Below, in pieces: positions 31,335-39,223 of a DNA stretch of 64,000 nt. Source of the DNA: Sphingomonas horti (GTDB lineage Bacteria; Pseudomonadota; Alphaproteobacteria; Sphingomonadales; Sphingomonadaceae); NCBI RefSeq assembly GCF_009753715.1, contig NZ_WQMS01000016.1:310001-374000 (forward strand). Direction: 5' to 3'. The stretch's first letter is position 1. Every line of letters starts with the position of its first letter. The position numbers and the translations under genes are program-made. The notes under the pieces were generated by a model. It searched no databases. It was not told where the DNA came from and saw nothing but the letters and a program-made list of their open reading frames with translations.

Positions 31335-32516
31335 TCAAGGCACCGGCCCCATGCGCGGAATGGTGCCGCCGGCGGCACGTTGGCGGAGGACGCGCAGGTA
31401 TGTGTCGACCAACGCCTGGTTGACCTGGTCCCAGCCGAAGCGCTCCGCCGCCTTCTCGCCCGCCTCGCCCGCCGCGCGCCGGGCACCGGCGTCGGTCGCA
31501 TAGACCTGCAGCGCGTCGGCAAAGCCCTCGATCCAGCCCGGCCGCACCAGCCGGCCGGTGACGCCATCGCGCACCAGGCTCTCGCTGCCGGTCGCGATCG
31601 CCGCCACAACGGGCACCGCGCAGGCCATCGCCTCCAGCGTCACATTGCCGAACGTCTCGGTGACGGAGGGGTTGAACAGCACGTCCATGCTGGCGACGGC
31701 GCGGCCCAGGTCCGCGCCGCTCTGCAGTCCCACGAATAGCGCGTCGGGCAGCCGCCGCTCGAACCAGTCGCGCGCCGGCCCGTCGCCGACGACCAGCACG
31801 CGGTGCTTCACGCCGCGCCGCGCCAGCGCGTCGATCGTGTCCGAAAACACGTCGAGACCCTTTTCCATCACCAGCCGGCCGAGGAAGCCGATCGCCACCT
31901 CACCGTCGCCGATGCCGAGCCCGCGCCGCCAGCTTAGGTCGCGCCGGCCGGGATGGAAGATCTCCCGGTCCACGCCACGCGTCCAGATGCCGACGTCATA
32001 GCTCATCCGCTGCTCGCGCAGCAGCTGCGCCATCGAATTGGATGGCGCCACGATCGCGTCGCAGCGGCGGTAGAAGCGGCGCAGGATGCCCTCGATCACC
32101 GGCTCCAGGAAAGCGAGCCCGTAATAGCGCGGATAGGTCTCGAACCGGGTGTGCACCGACGCGACCACGGGCAGGTCGCGGCGCCGCGCGAAGGCCAGCG
32201 CGCGGTGCCCCAGCACGTCGGGCGCGGCGACATGGAACAGGTTCGGCCGGAAGTCCGCAAGGTCCTGGCGCAGCCGCGCCGGCAGCCCGGTCGAGAAGCG
32301 ATATTCCGGCCGCCCCGGAAAGGCGAAGCTGGGCGCGGAGACCAGCTCGCCCTTCGGCTCGAACGCCGGCGTGTCGGTGGTGGGCGAATAGATGCGCACC
32401 TGCGAGCCTTGGCGCAGCAGGTAATCGACCAGCCGGTTCAATGCCTGGTTGGCGCCGTCGCGGACATAATTATAGTTGCCGCTGAACATGGCGATGCGAA
32501 GGTCGCTGGCTTGCAT
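31335..32516 (-). CDS. Family 4 glycosyltransferase
   Basis: A 393-residue GT-B glycosyltransferase. The N-terminal domain begins RIAMFSGNYNYVRDGANQAL; the donor domain shows GFLGRLVMEKGLDVF, VLVVGDGPARDWFERRL and NPSVTETFGNVTLEAMACAV with the conserved EX7E that binds the nucleotide-sugar phosphates. This matches GT4 mannosyltransferases acting on phosphatidylinositol-like or other lipids, but the acceptor cannot be decided here. The ATG at 32516 was chosen from alignment to the conserved start. A GDPD gene is divergent, 72 bases away. Confidence 0.9.
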   Translation of the reverse strand: MQASDLRIAMFSGNYNYVRDGANQALNRLVDYLLRQGSQVRIYSPTTDTPAFEPKGELVSAPSFAFPGRPEYRFSTGLPARLRQDLADFRPNLFHVAAPDVLGHRALAFARRRDLPVVASVHTRFETYPRYYGLAFLEPVIEGILRRFYRRCDAIVAPSNSMAQLLREQRMSYDVGIWTRGVDREIFHPGRRDLSWRRGLGIGDGEVAIGFLGRLVMEKGLDVFSDTIDALARRGVKHRVLVVGDGPARDWFERRLPDALFVGLQSGADLGRAVASMDVLFNPSVTETFGNVTLEAMACAVPVVAAIATGSESLVRDGVTGRLVRPGWIEGFADALQVYATDAGARRAAGEAGEKAAERFGWDQVNQALVDTYLRVLRQRAAGGTIPRMGPVP

Positions 32517-32588
32517 CGGCGTGCTGTTAGTCGCGTGGTGCGGGGTTCTCAACTCCGCGATCTCCACAATGGCGAGAAGGGGGAAGCA

Positions 32589-33563
32589 ATGGGAAAGCCC
32601 TTCATCATCGGCCATCGCGGCGCTTCAGGCGAGCGGCCGGAGCACACGCTCGCCGCCTATGCGCTCGCTTTCGACCAGGGCGCGGACTTCGTCGAGCCCG
32701 ATGTGGTGCCGACAAAGGACGGCCATCTCGTCGCCCGGCACGAGAACGAGATTTCCGGCACGACCGACGTCGCCGATCATCCCGAATTCGCCCACCGCCG
32801 AACGACCAGGACGATCGACGGCCAGACGCTGACCGGCTGGTTTACCGAGGACTTCACGCTGGCCGAGCTGAGCACCCTGCGCGCCCGCGAGCGGCTGCTG
32901 CAGCTGCGCCCGGCAAATACCGCGTGGAAGGACGAGCCGATCGTCACGCTGGACGCGCTGATCGGCTATGCGCGGGAGCGCGGCCGCGGCGTCGTCGCCG
33001 AGATCAAGCATTCGAGCTATTTCGCCTCGATCGGCTTGGCCCTCGAGGAGAAGCTGGTGGCGCTCTTTGCCCGACACGGCTGGACCCGCCGCACCGATCC
33101 GGTCTGGATCGAGAGTTTCGAGGTCGCCAACCTGAAGGCGCTCCGCGCCGCGAGCGACCTGAAACTAGTCCAGCTACTGGAAGAAAAGGGCGCGCCCGCC
33201 GACGGCAGCGCCGAAAGCTATGCCGCAATGGCCACGCCCGCGGGGCTGAAGGCGATCGCCGGCTATGCCGATGCGATCGGCCCCGCCAAGGCGCTGATCG
33301 TGCCCCGCGACGCCGATGGCCGCTCGCTGCCGCCCACGCGGCTGGTCGACGACGCCCACGCCGCCGGCCTGAAGGTCATCCCCTGGACCTTCCGCTCCGA
33401 AAACCTGTTCCTCCCCGCCGAGCTGCGCGAAGGTGCCGATCCGCGAGAACATGGCCGCGCGGCGGACGAGCTGCGGATGTTCGCGGCGGCGGGGGTGGAC
33501 GGGCTGTTCACGGATTTTCCGGGGGAGGCGGTGACGGTGTTTGAATCGTCACCCCGGCCTTGA
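32589..33563 (+). CDS. Glycerophosphodiester phosphodiesterase
   Basis: A 324-residue enzyme hydrolysing glycerophosphodiesters to glycerol-3-phosphate and alcohol. The active-site segment FIIGHRGASGERPEHTLAAY provides both catalytic His and Glu, and FVEPDVVPTKDGHLVARHE gives metal ligands; the C-terminus has GLKVIPWTFR and AGVDGLFTDFPG. No signal peptide is visible, unlike E. coli GlpQ. The native family end is near DFPGEAVTVF; the last residues (ESSPRP) and the TGA come from a palindromic repeat. Confidence 0.92.
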   Translation: MGKPFIIGHRGASGERPEHTLAAYALAFDQGADFVEPDVVPTKDGHLVARHENEISGTTDVADHPEFAHRRTTRTIDGQTLTGWFTEDFTLAELSTLRARERLLQLRPANTAWKDEPIVTLDALIGYARERGRGVVAEIKHSSYFASIGLALEEKLVALFARHGWTRRTDPVWIESFEVANLKALRAASDLKLVQLLEEKGAPADGSAESYAAMATPAGLKAIAGYADAIGPAKALIVPRDADGRSLPPTRLVDDAHAAGLKVIPWTFRSENLFLPAELREGADPREHGRAADELRMFAAAGVDGLFTDFPGEAVTVFESSPRP

Positions 33564-33629
33564 GCCGGGGCCCACCTTCTTGTGCCGTGAGCGAAGAAGG
33601 TGGGTCCCGGGTCAAGCCCGGGATGACGA
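33547..33629. repeat. Palindromic repeat, CTTGA-loop family, supplies a stop codon
   Basis: Core CCCCGGC-CTTGA-GCCGGGG at 33552-33570; right arm GGGTCCCGGGTCAAGCCCGG. The TGA inside the CTTGA loop is the stop codon of the GDPD gene. It fills the convergent gap between GDPD and the fasciclin gene. Confidence 0.92.
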
Positions 33630-33635
33630 AACCGC

Positions 33636-34190
33636 TCACGGCATCAGCACCGTATCCACCACATGGATCACGCCGTTCGATTGCATCACATCCTTGATGG
33701 TCACGTCGCTGTTGCCGCCCTTGGCATCGGTCAGCACCAGCGTGCCCCCTTTCATCCAGACGGTCAGCGGCTCGCCTTCGACGGTGGTCAGCGTGGTCTT
33801 GCCGCCGCCGGCCTTGATCTTCGCCATAAGGTCCTTCGCCGTCATCCGGCCCGGCACGACGTGATAGGTCAGCACCTTGGTCAGCGTGTCCTTGTTCTCC
33901 GGCATCACCAGCGTGTCGACGGTGCCGGCCGGCAGCTTGGCGAAGGCGGCGTTGGTCGGCGCGAACACGGTGAACGGCCCCGGCCCCTGCAGCGTATCGA
34001 CCAGGCCGGCAGCTTTGACGGCCGCGACCAGTGTCGTGTGATCCTTCGAGTTCACTGCATTGTCGACGATCGTCTTCGACGGGTACATGGCCGCGCCGCC
34101 GACCATCACCGTCTTTTCGCCGGCATGAGCGCCGGCCGCCACGAACGCGAGCGAAAGGGCCGCGGCTGCGGCCTTCAGAGTGGCTTTCAT
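33636..34190 (-). CDS. Secreted fasciclin (FAS1) domain protein
   Basis: A 184-residue exported protein with signal peptide (LKAAAAALSLAFVAAGAHA) and one FAS1 domain: DHTTLVAAVKAAGLVDTLQG, FTVFAPTNAAFAKLPAGTVD, LTYHVVPGRMTAKDL and GVIHVVDTVLMP at the end. FAS1 domains serve in adhesion. It follows the ECF sigma and anti-sigma genes on the same strand, separated by 96 bases, and is a likely member of their regulon. Confidence 0.93.
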   Translation of the reverse strand: MKATLKAAAAALSLAFVAAGAHAGEKTVMVGGAAMYPSKTIVDNAVNSKDHTTLVAAVKAAGLVDTLQGPGPFTVFAPTNAAFAKLPAGTVDTLVMPENKDTLTKVLTYHVVPGRMTAKDLMAKIKAGGGKTTLTTVEGEPLTVWMKGGTLVLTDAKGGNSDVTIKDVMQSNGVIHVVDTVLMP

Positions 34191-34286
34191 CGATTGTCCC
34201 TTTGCTGATCCGCGGCATCCTCCCGATCGCCGCTGAACCGAGCTACGAAGGGACAGATGGCCCGGATGCGTCGCCGGGCCAAAATA

Positions 34287-34961
34287 TCAGACTGCGGACA
34301 TGGTCCCGGTCATCACCACCGGCCCGGTCGGCTGGCCGGTCGGCGATCCGCCTTCCGGCTCCAGCGACAGCGCCAGCGTCACGCCCTCGGCCAGCATTGC
34401 GCGATGCTCGGGCCTGACCGTCATCGCCGCCGCCGCCTTCTCAGGCACGACGCCCAGCGATCGCGGCCTGCCGTCGGCCGGAATCACCCATAGCTCAGGC
34501 GTCCTGCCGCGCGCGTCCATGCCCATAGGGTTGATGACCATCCGGCCTGCGCTCTTGTCATAGGTGATGCTGAGCGCGCCTTTGCCCTCCTTGGGCGTCA
34601 GCGCCGCGACCATCATCCGGGCGGGCGCGGTCGCGGCGACCTGCGGGGCAGGCGCGGGCGCTTCGCCGGCCGGACGCGCGACCAGCAGCCCCAGCAGCAG
34701 CACCGCCGCCGCCGCGCTCGCCGCGAAGGTGGCGACGCGCCAGCGCCGGGCCGGGTCGGCAGTGTCGTTGGCCGGCAGCCGGGCCGAGATCCGTTCCCAC
34801 AGCTCGGCCGGCGGCGCGCGCTCCGGCCCCAGCATCGGGTCGAGCCGCGCCCGCCAGGCGTCGACCGCAGCGGCGAACGCGGGATCGCTCGCCTCGCGCG
34901 CGCTCGCATCGGCCAGGCCGAGCGCGTGCTCCGCGGCCAGCAGATCGTCGTCGTCGGTCAT
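34287..34961 (-). CDS. Anti-sigma factor (RskA/ChrR-like, DUF-type extracytoplasmic domain)
   Basis: A 224-residue membrane protein. Residues 1-70 (DDLLAAEHALGLADASAREA) resemble the sigma-binding domain of RskA; one helix (ATFAASAAAAVLLLGLLVA) spans the membrane near residue 90; the periplasmic part (MMVAALTPKEGKGALSITYD, PELWVIPADGRPRSLGV) is the anti-sigma-K C-terminal domain. It overlaps the sigma gene by 4 bases. It should hold the sigma factor inactive at the membrane until proteolysis. Confidence 0.92.
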   Translation of the reverse strand: MTDDDDLLAAEHALGLADASAREASDPAFAAAVDAWRARLDPMLGPERAPPAELWERISARLPANDTADPARRWRVATFAASAAAAVLLLGLLVARPAGEAPAPAPQVAATAPARMMVAALTPKEGKGALSITYDKSAGRMVINPMGMDARGRTPELWVIPADGRPRSLGVVPEKAAAAMTVRPEHRAMLAEGVTLALSLEPEGGSPTGQPTGPVVMTGTMSAV

Positions 34962-35539
34962 CGGCACAAGCACTCTCGCAGCTTGATCAGCGCGCGGCGG
35001 ATGCGGCTCTTGATCGTGCCCAGCGGCTCGCCGGCCCGTGCGGCCAGCTCGGGATAGCTCGCGCCTTCCAGGAAGGCGGTGCGGATCAGCGCCGCCTCGC
35101 CGCCGCCCAGCTCGCCCAGGCAGCCGTGCAGCCGGCGCGCGTCGCTCGCCTGCTCCATCAGCGTGTCCGCCAAGGGCGCGGCATCGGCGATGTCGAAGGC
35201 TTCCTCGATCGGGGCGGCGCTGCGGCTGCCCCGCGCGCGCAGCCGGTCGATCGCGGCGTTGCGGGCGATCGCCGCCAGCCAGGTGATCGGGCTCGCGCGC
35301 GACGCATCGAAGCGGTCGGCGCGCCGCCAGACATTGGCATAGGCTTCCTGCAACGCGTCCTCCGCATCCTGCCCCTCGCCCAAGATACGGCAGCAGACCC
35401 CGTAAAGTTTCGCCGAGCTGCGCTGGTAGAGCTCGTGAAACGCGCGCCGGTCGCCGGCCGCGACGGCGGCAATCGCGGCCACCAGCCGCTCCCGCGCCGC
35501 GTCGCCGTCCGAGCGCGCTACCGTCCGCACAAGCTCCAT
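34958..35539 (-). CDS. ECF sigma factor (SigK-like)
   Basis: A 193-residue sigma-70 of the ECF group. Region 2 contains FHELYQRSSAKLYGVCCRIL, DAEDALQEAYANVWRRADRF and SPITWLAAIARNAAIDRLR; region 4 has ALIRTAFLEGASYPELAARA with GTIKSRIRRALIKLRECL. Short linker, no region 1 or 3. It is cotranscribed with its anti-sigma factor and likely controls the downstream fasciclin gene. No promoter motif could be defined with confidence. Confidence 0.94.
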   Translation of the reverse strand: MELVRTVARSDGDAARERLVAAIAAVAAGDRRAFHELYQRSSAKLYGVCCRILGEGQDAEDALQEAYANVWRRADRFDASRASPITWLAAIARNAAIDRLRARGSRSAAPIEEAFDIADAAPLADTLMEQASDARRLHGCLGELGGGEAALIRTAFLEGASYPELAARAGEPLGTIKSRIRRALIKLRECLCR

Positions 35540-35604
35540 GCGCGTCCCATCCTCAGCGAATCGCGGTCCGGGAGCCTAGCCGATGCCGCGCCGGGCGCAA
35601 CGGA

Positions 35605-36531
35605 TCAGGCGGCGCGCGGGGCCGCAGGCTGCGCCAGCCGCTCCTCGACCGCCTTCAGATGCGCATGCAGCCGCTCGCCCAGGAAGTCCATGACGATGCG
35701 CACGCGCGGCGTGTGGCGCAGCCGCTCGTGAGTAAGCAGCCAGATCTGCCGCGACTCGGCGCTGGCCGGGGGCAGGCAGCGCACCAGCTCCGGATCCGTC
35801 TCCGCGATCGCGCAGGGCAGCGCCGCCAGGCCGAGGCCGGAGCGCACCGCCGAGAGCAGGCCGCTCACCGATCCGTGCTGCATCGCGATCGATCCCTCCA
35901 ACCCGTTCTGCCGCAGCCAGGCGCCGTAATAGCGGCCGATCGCGCCGCCGCCGCCGCTGATCAGCGGATGCGCGGCCAGTTCGCGGCGGTTGCGCGGGAC
36001 CGAATGCACATCGGCATAGGCGCGGCTGCAATAGACCGTCCACAGATCGTCGCCGATCCGGCGGCCGACCAGCCCGGCCGCGTCCAGCTTCTTGCTGATG
36101 CGGATCGCCACGTCGGCATGGCCGGCGGCAAGGTCGCGGACCTCCTCGCTGGCGTCGAGCTCGATGATCAGGTCGGGATGGAGCTCGCGCAGGCCGCGCA
36201 GCATCGGCGGCAGCACGCCGACGATGAACGATTCCTCCGCTGTCAGCCGCACCGTGCCGCCGCCGGCCCGCTTCTGCGATGCCGCCGTTTCCGCCAGCGC
36301 CGCTGCCGAGGCCTCGACCGCGCGCGCGTCGGCCAGCAGCGTTTCGCCGGCCGGCGTCAGCACATATCCGGCGCGACGCTTGTCGAACAGGGTCAGGCCC
36401 AGCGCGTCCTCCAGCGCCGCGATCCGCCGTGCGACCGTGGTCTGGCTGACGTGCAGCGCCCGCGCGGCGGAAAGCGTGCTGCCGCTCTCGGCCACCGCCA
36501 GGAAATAGCGCGCGTCGTTCCAGTCGAACAT
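35605..36531 (-). CDS. LysR family transcriptional regulator
   Basis: A 308-residue regulator. The N-terminal winged helix is FDWNDARYFLAVAESGSTLS with the recognition part HVSQTTVARRIAALEDALG; the remainder is the LysR substrate-binding domain (ESFIVGVLPPMLRGLRELHP). The ATG at 36531 is just downstream of a strong palindrome that is likely its operator. It is divergent from a UrcA gene, which may be its target. The inducer is unknown. A frame extending to 36972 crosses urcA and is not used. Confidence 0.93.
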   Translation of the reverse strand: MFDWNDARYFLAVAESGSTLSAARALHVSQTTVARRIAALEDALGLTLFDKRRAGYVLTPAGETLLADARAVEASAAALAETAASQKRAGGGTVRLTAEESFIVGVLPPMLRGLRELHPDLIIELDASEEVRDLAAGHADVAIRISKKLDAAGLVGRRIGDDLWTVYCSRAYADVHSVPRNRRELAAHPLISGGGGAIGRYYGAWLRQNGLEGSIAMQHGSVSGLLSAVRSGLGLAALPCAIAETDPELVRCLPPASAESRQIWLLTHERLRHTPRVRIVMDFLGERLHAHLKAVEERLAQPAAPRAA

Positions 36532-36537
36532 GCCGCC

Positions 36538-36576
36538 ATTCTGCACTTTTGCAGAATGAGTCTGCAACATCGTTGC
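36538..36576. promoter_or_regulatory. Candidate LysR operator with two palindromes
   Basis: ATTCTGCA-CTTT-TGCAGAAT (36538-36557) is a perfect 8-bp inverted repeat, and GCAAC-ATC-GTTGC (36564-36576) a second perfect one 6 bases further. They lie 6 bases upstream of the lysR ATG in the divergent lysR-urcA region, the usual position for LysR autoregulatory sites. Confidence 0.65.
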
Positions 36577-36657
36577 TAACAATGCGGCCGGCCCGGGCGT
36601 AAATATCCTCTCACGTTGGCGCCGACGGATCCCCTTTCGACTCTTAGGAGACCCGTC

Positions 36658-36975
36658 ATGAAGACTCTCATTCTGCTGCCGCTCGCGCTGCTTGGCCTTG
36701 CGAGCCCCTCCATCGCCCAGCCGGCTGATGGCCGGGTCGCGGTCAGCACCGCCGGGCTCGATCTCGCCACGCCCGCCGGCGTGCGGGCGCTCGACCTGCG
36801 CATCCTCCACGCGGCCTCCGCGGTTTGCGGAACGCCGTCCTCGGCCGATCCCCAGGGTCGGGCGCGCGCCGACCGGTGCCGGGACGATGCCCGCGCCGCC
36901 GCGGCGTCCGAACGCGACCGGCTGGTCCGCATCGCCGCCAACGATCGCGCGGTCGTGGTTGCATCCAAACAATAA
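36658..36975 (+). CDS. UrcA family protein
   Basis: A 105-residue exported protein: signal peptide MKTLILLPLALLGLASPSIA, then VAVSTAGLDLATPAGVRALD and the paired cysteines (SAVCGTPS, ADRCRDDA), the pattern of UrcA proteins, which are common in Sphingomonadales and Caulobacterales and of unknown function. AGGAG lies 6 bases before the ATG. It is divergent from the LysR gene, whose operator-like palindromes lie between. Confidence 0.9.
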   Translation: MKTLILLPLALLGLASPSIAQPADGRVAVSTAGLDLATPAGVRALDLRILHAASAVCGTPSSADPQGRARADRCRDDARAAAASERDRLVRIAANDRAVVVASKQ

Positions 36976-37142
36976 TCCGGACGACCAGCAGGGGCGGCGC
37001 AGCGTTCAGTTGCGGCCGCCCCGCCATGTTGCACGCCCGGAACAAGTAAACGGTTAATCGTGGACAAATCTCGTCCGGCCGTTGCCGGAACGAAACTTTC
37101 CGTTTAGCGGCGTGTTCAATTCGGCGGGACCAGCTGCGGGCC

Positions 37143-37895
37143 ATGTATTCGCGGCGGCCGCTCGGGAGAACGGGTCGCATGCGCGTGGGTTACGCGAGAC
37201 CGCCGAAAGGCGGGCACAGTCTTGTCGTCGACAGTCGCGGCCGCGCGCGTCTGGCGCGCGCCGCGATCGTGTCGCCCAAGGCGATGGGATTCGCGGCTGC
37301 CTGCGCATTGCTGGCCATCGCTCCGGAAACCGGCCCCGGCGCCCGGCTGCTCGCGTCCGGCCAGTCGGCGGTGAAGAGCGCGGCCGACTATATCCGCGCC
37401 CGCTCGCCGGGCGTTCGCCAGCGCGCCGATCTGGTCAAGGTCAAGCATCCGCGCGCCGCGGTCCGGCCGGTCGCGCGGGCCGCGCCCCGCTATCGCCGGC
37501 CGGCGCCCCGCGCGCTGCTCGCGCCGCCGCCGCCGGCGGTGCCGCTCACCTTCGACACGGCCGCGCTCGCGCCCGTTTACCAGCCGGTCTTCGCAGGCCC
37601 GCCGCTGCTGTTCGCGGAAACGCCCGGCGGGGTGCCGTGCTGCTTCGAGACTTTCAACCCGCCGCTGACGACGGTTGGCGGCGGCTTCACGATCGGCGGT
37701 GGCGGCGGCGGCCCCGGCGGAACCGTCCCCACGCCGCCCGCGGTGCCGGAGCCGTCGACCTGGATGCTGATGATCCTGGGCTTCGGCGCGATCGGCGTCG
37801 CCTGGCGCCGCCGCCGCGCGCTGCTGCGGGCGGTGCAGGCCTTGCCCCGGCTGGTGCACAGGCGCATGCTCCTCCTCACCGATGCGCGTGACTAG
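37143..37895 (+). CDS. PEPxxWA-CTERM sorting domain protein
   Basis: A 250-residue protein with a C-terminal sorting signal: PEPSTWMLMILGFGAIGVAW followed by RRRR, recognised by exosortase-type enzymes in Gram-negative bacteria. The body is Pro/Ala/Gly-rich with no recognised domain, and GGGFTIGGGGGGPGG precedes the signal. The N-terminus is uncertain: ATG 37143 or 37179, with a hydrophobic stretch near AMGFAAACALLAIAP. Its last 14 bases overlap the L,D-transpeptidase gene in another frame. No exosortase gene is in the window. Confidence 0.82.
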   Translation: MYSRRPLGRTGRMRVGYARPPKGGHSLVVDSRGRARLARAAIVSPKAMGFAAACALLAIAPETGPGARLLASGQSAVKSAADYIRARSPGVRQRADLVKVKHPRAAVRPVARAAPRYRRPAPRALLAPPPPAVPLTFDTAALAPVYQPVFAGPPLLFAETPGGVPCCFETFNPPLTTVGGGFTIGGGGGGPGGTVPTPPAVPEPSTWMLMILGFGAIGVAWRRRRALLRAVQALPRLVHRRMLLLTDARD

Positions 37896-38466
37896 CCTTG
37901 CCCGCTGGACCTCTCGCGGTGCCGCCGCCGCGCTGATCTTCGTCGGCGTCGCGGTGCTGGATGCCGATCCCGCCGCGACGCGCTTCATCGCCCCCGCCAC
38001 GCGCATCGTCGCCACGCCCGGGCAGCCGCTGCCGCTGGAGGGCGCGGCGCTGCCCGTCGCCAGCCTGCTCGCCGTCTCCGGGCCGATGCGTTACGGGGAG
38101 TTCGTCTGGGACGATTCCGGCGTCGCCGGCGGCCCGCTCTGGGTGCGGATCGACCGCGAGGCGCAGCTGATCTCGGTCTTTCGCGGCGGCGACGAGATCG
38201 GCACTGCCGTCATCCTCTACGGCGCGCCGGACAAGCCGACGCCGGCCGGCCGCTACCCGATCCTGGCGAAGCGCCGCGACCACCGCTCCAGCCTTTATGA
38301 TGCAGAGATGCCCTTCACGCTGCGGCTGACGGGCGACGGCGTCTCGATCCATGCCAGCGACGTCCGGGAAGGCCGCGCCACCCATGGCTGCATCGGCCTG
38401 CCCGAGCCCTTCGCGCGCAAGCTGTTCGACCAGGCAAAGGTCGGCGATCCGGTCGTGATCGTCTGA
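37882..38466 (+). CDS. L,D-transpeptidase (YkuD) family protein
   Basis: A 194-residue exported protein with an N-terminal signal/anchor (GAAAALIFVGVAVLDADPAA) and a YkuD domain in the second half: LWVRIDREAQLISVFRGGD at its start and the active site SIHASDVREGRATHGCIGLP with catalytic Cys and two His. Such enzymes make 3-3 peptidoglycan cross-links or attach proteins to peptidoglycan. Its start overlaps the end of the PEP-CTERM gene by 14 bases, so the two are coupled. Confidence 0.92.
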   Translation: MRVTSLARWTSRGAAAALIFVGVAVLDADPAATRFIAPATRIVATPGQPLPLEGAALPVASLLAVSGPMRYGEFVWDDSGVAGGPLWVRIDREAQLISVFRGGDEIGTAVILYGAPDKPTPAGRYPILAKRRDHRSSLYDAEMPFTLRLTGDGVSIHASDVREGRATHGCIGLPEPFARKLFDQAKVGDPVVIV

Positions 38467-38479
38467 TCCAGCGACGCTC

Positions 38480-39184
38480 TCAGCGAATCCGCTTCACGAA
38501 CATGCCGTTGTCGCGCCGTTCGGCGATAAAATTGGGCAGCGCCTCGATCAGCTCCGACAGCCGCGCATAGCCATAGGTCCGCGCGTCGAACGACGATCGC
38601 GCGCTCGCCCGTTGCCCGACTTCGGACAGGCTCGCGAAGCCGCGCTCGTCGCGCTTCGACGCTTTCACCGCGTCCCCCAGCAGCTCGACCAGCTGCGCGT
38701 CGACGGCCGGCTTCTCGGCGGGCGCGGCGTCCTGCGCCTCTGCGGTCAGCGCGCCGACGTCGATGAACCGGGTGCAGGCCTGGCGGAAGCTCTCGGGCGT
38801 CTTGGCGGTGCCGAAGCCATAGACGGGCAACCCGTCCTGCCGGATCCGCATCGCCAGCGGCATGAAGTCGCTGTCGCTGGACATGATGCCGAAGCCCTGG
38901 ACGTGGCCGCGGTGCAGCATGTCCATCGCGTCGATCACCATCCGCATGTCGGTTGCGCTCTTGCCCTTGGTGACGTCGAACTGCTGCTGCGGGTCGAGCG
39001 CATGGGCATGCGTCATCGCGGCCCAGCCCTTCAGCGACGCCTTGTTCCAGTTCCCGTACACCCGCCGCACATTGACCGCGCCCAGCTCGGCCAGCACGGT
39101 CAGCACCCCGTCCAGGCTGTCCGGCGAGGCATTGTCGGCGTCGATCAGGAGGGCGATGTTGGCGGCTGGCGAAGCGGCGGTCAT
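38480..39184 (-). CDS. NYN domain protein with LOTUS/OST-HTH C-terminus
   Basis: A 234-residue protein. The N-terminal NYN (LabA-like, PIN-fold) domain shows IALLIDADNASPDSLDGVL, TDMRMVIDAMDMLHRGHVQG and IMSSDSDFMPLAMRIRQDG with clustered Asp for metal-dependent RNA cleavage. The C-terminal 70 residues (GFASLSEVGQRASARSSF, YGYARLSELIEALPNF) look like an OST-HTH/LOTUS RNA-binding domain. Substrate unknown. It converges with the transpeptidase gene across 13 bases. Confidence 0.9.
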   Translation of the reverse strand: MTAASPAANIALLIDADNASPDSLDGVLTVLAELGAVNVRRVYGNWNKASLKGWAAMTHAHALDPQQQFDVTKGKSATDMRMVIDAMDMLHRGHVQGFGIMSSDSDFMPLAMRIRQDGLPVYGFGTAKTPESFRQACTRFIDVGALTAEAQDAAPAEKPAVDAQLVELLGDAVKASKRDERGFASLSEVGQRASARSSFDARTYGYARLSELIEALPNFIAERRDNGMFVKRIR

Positions 39185-39223
39185 GCGACAGCCTTCGCAT
39201 CCGGCGCGGCGCCGGGCAACTGA

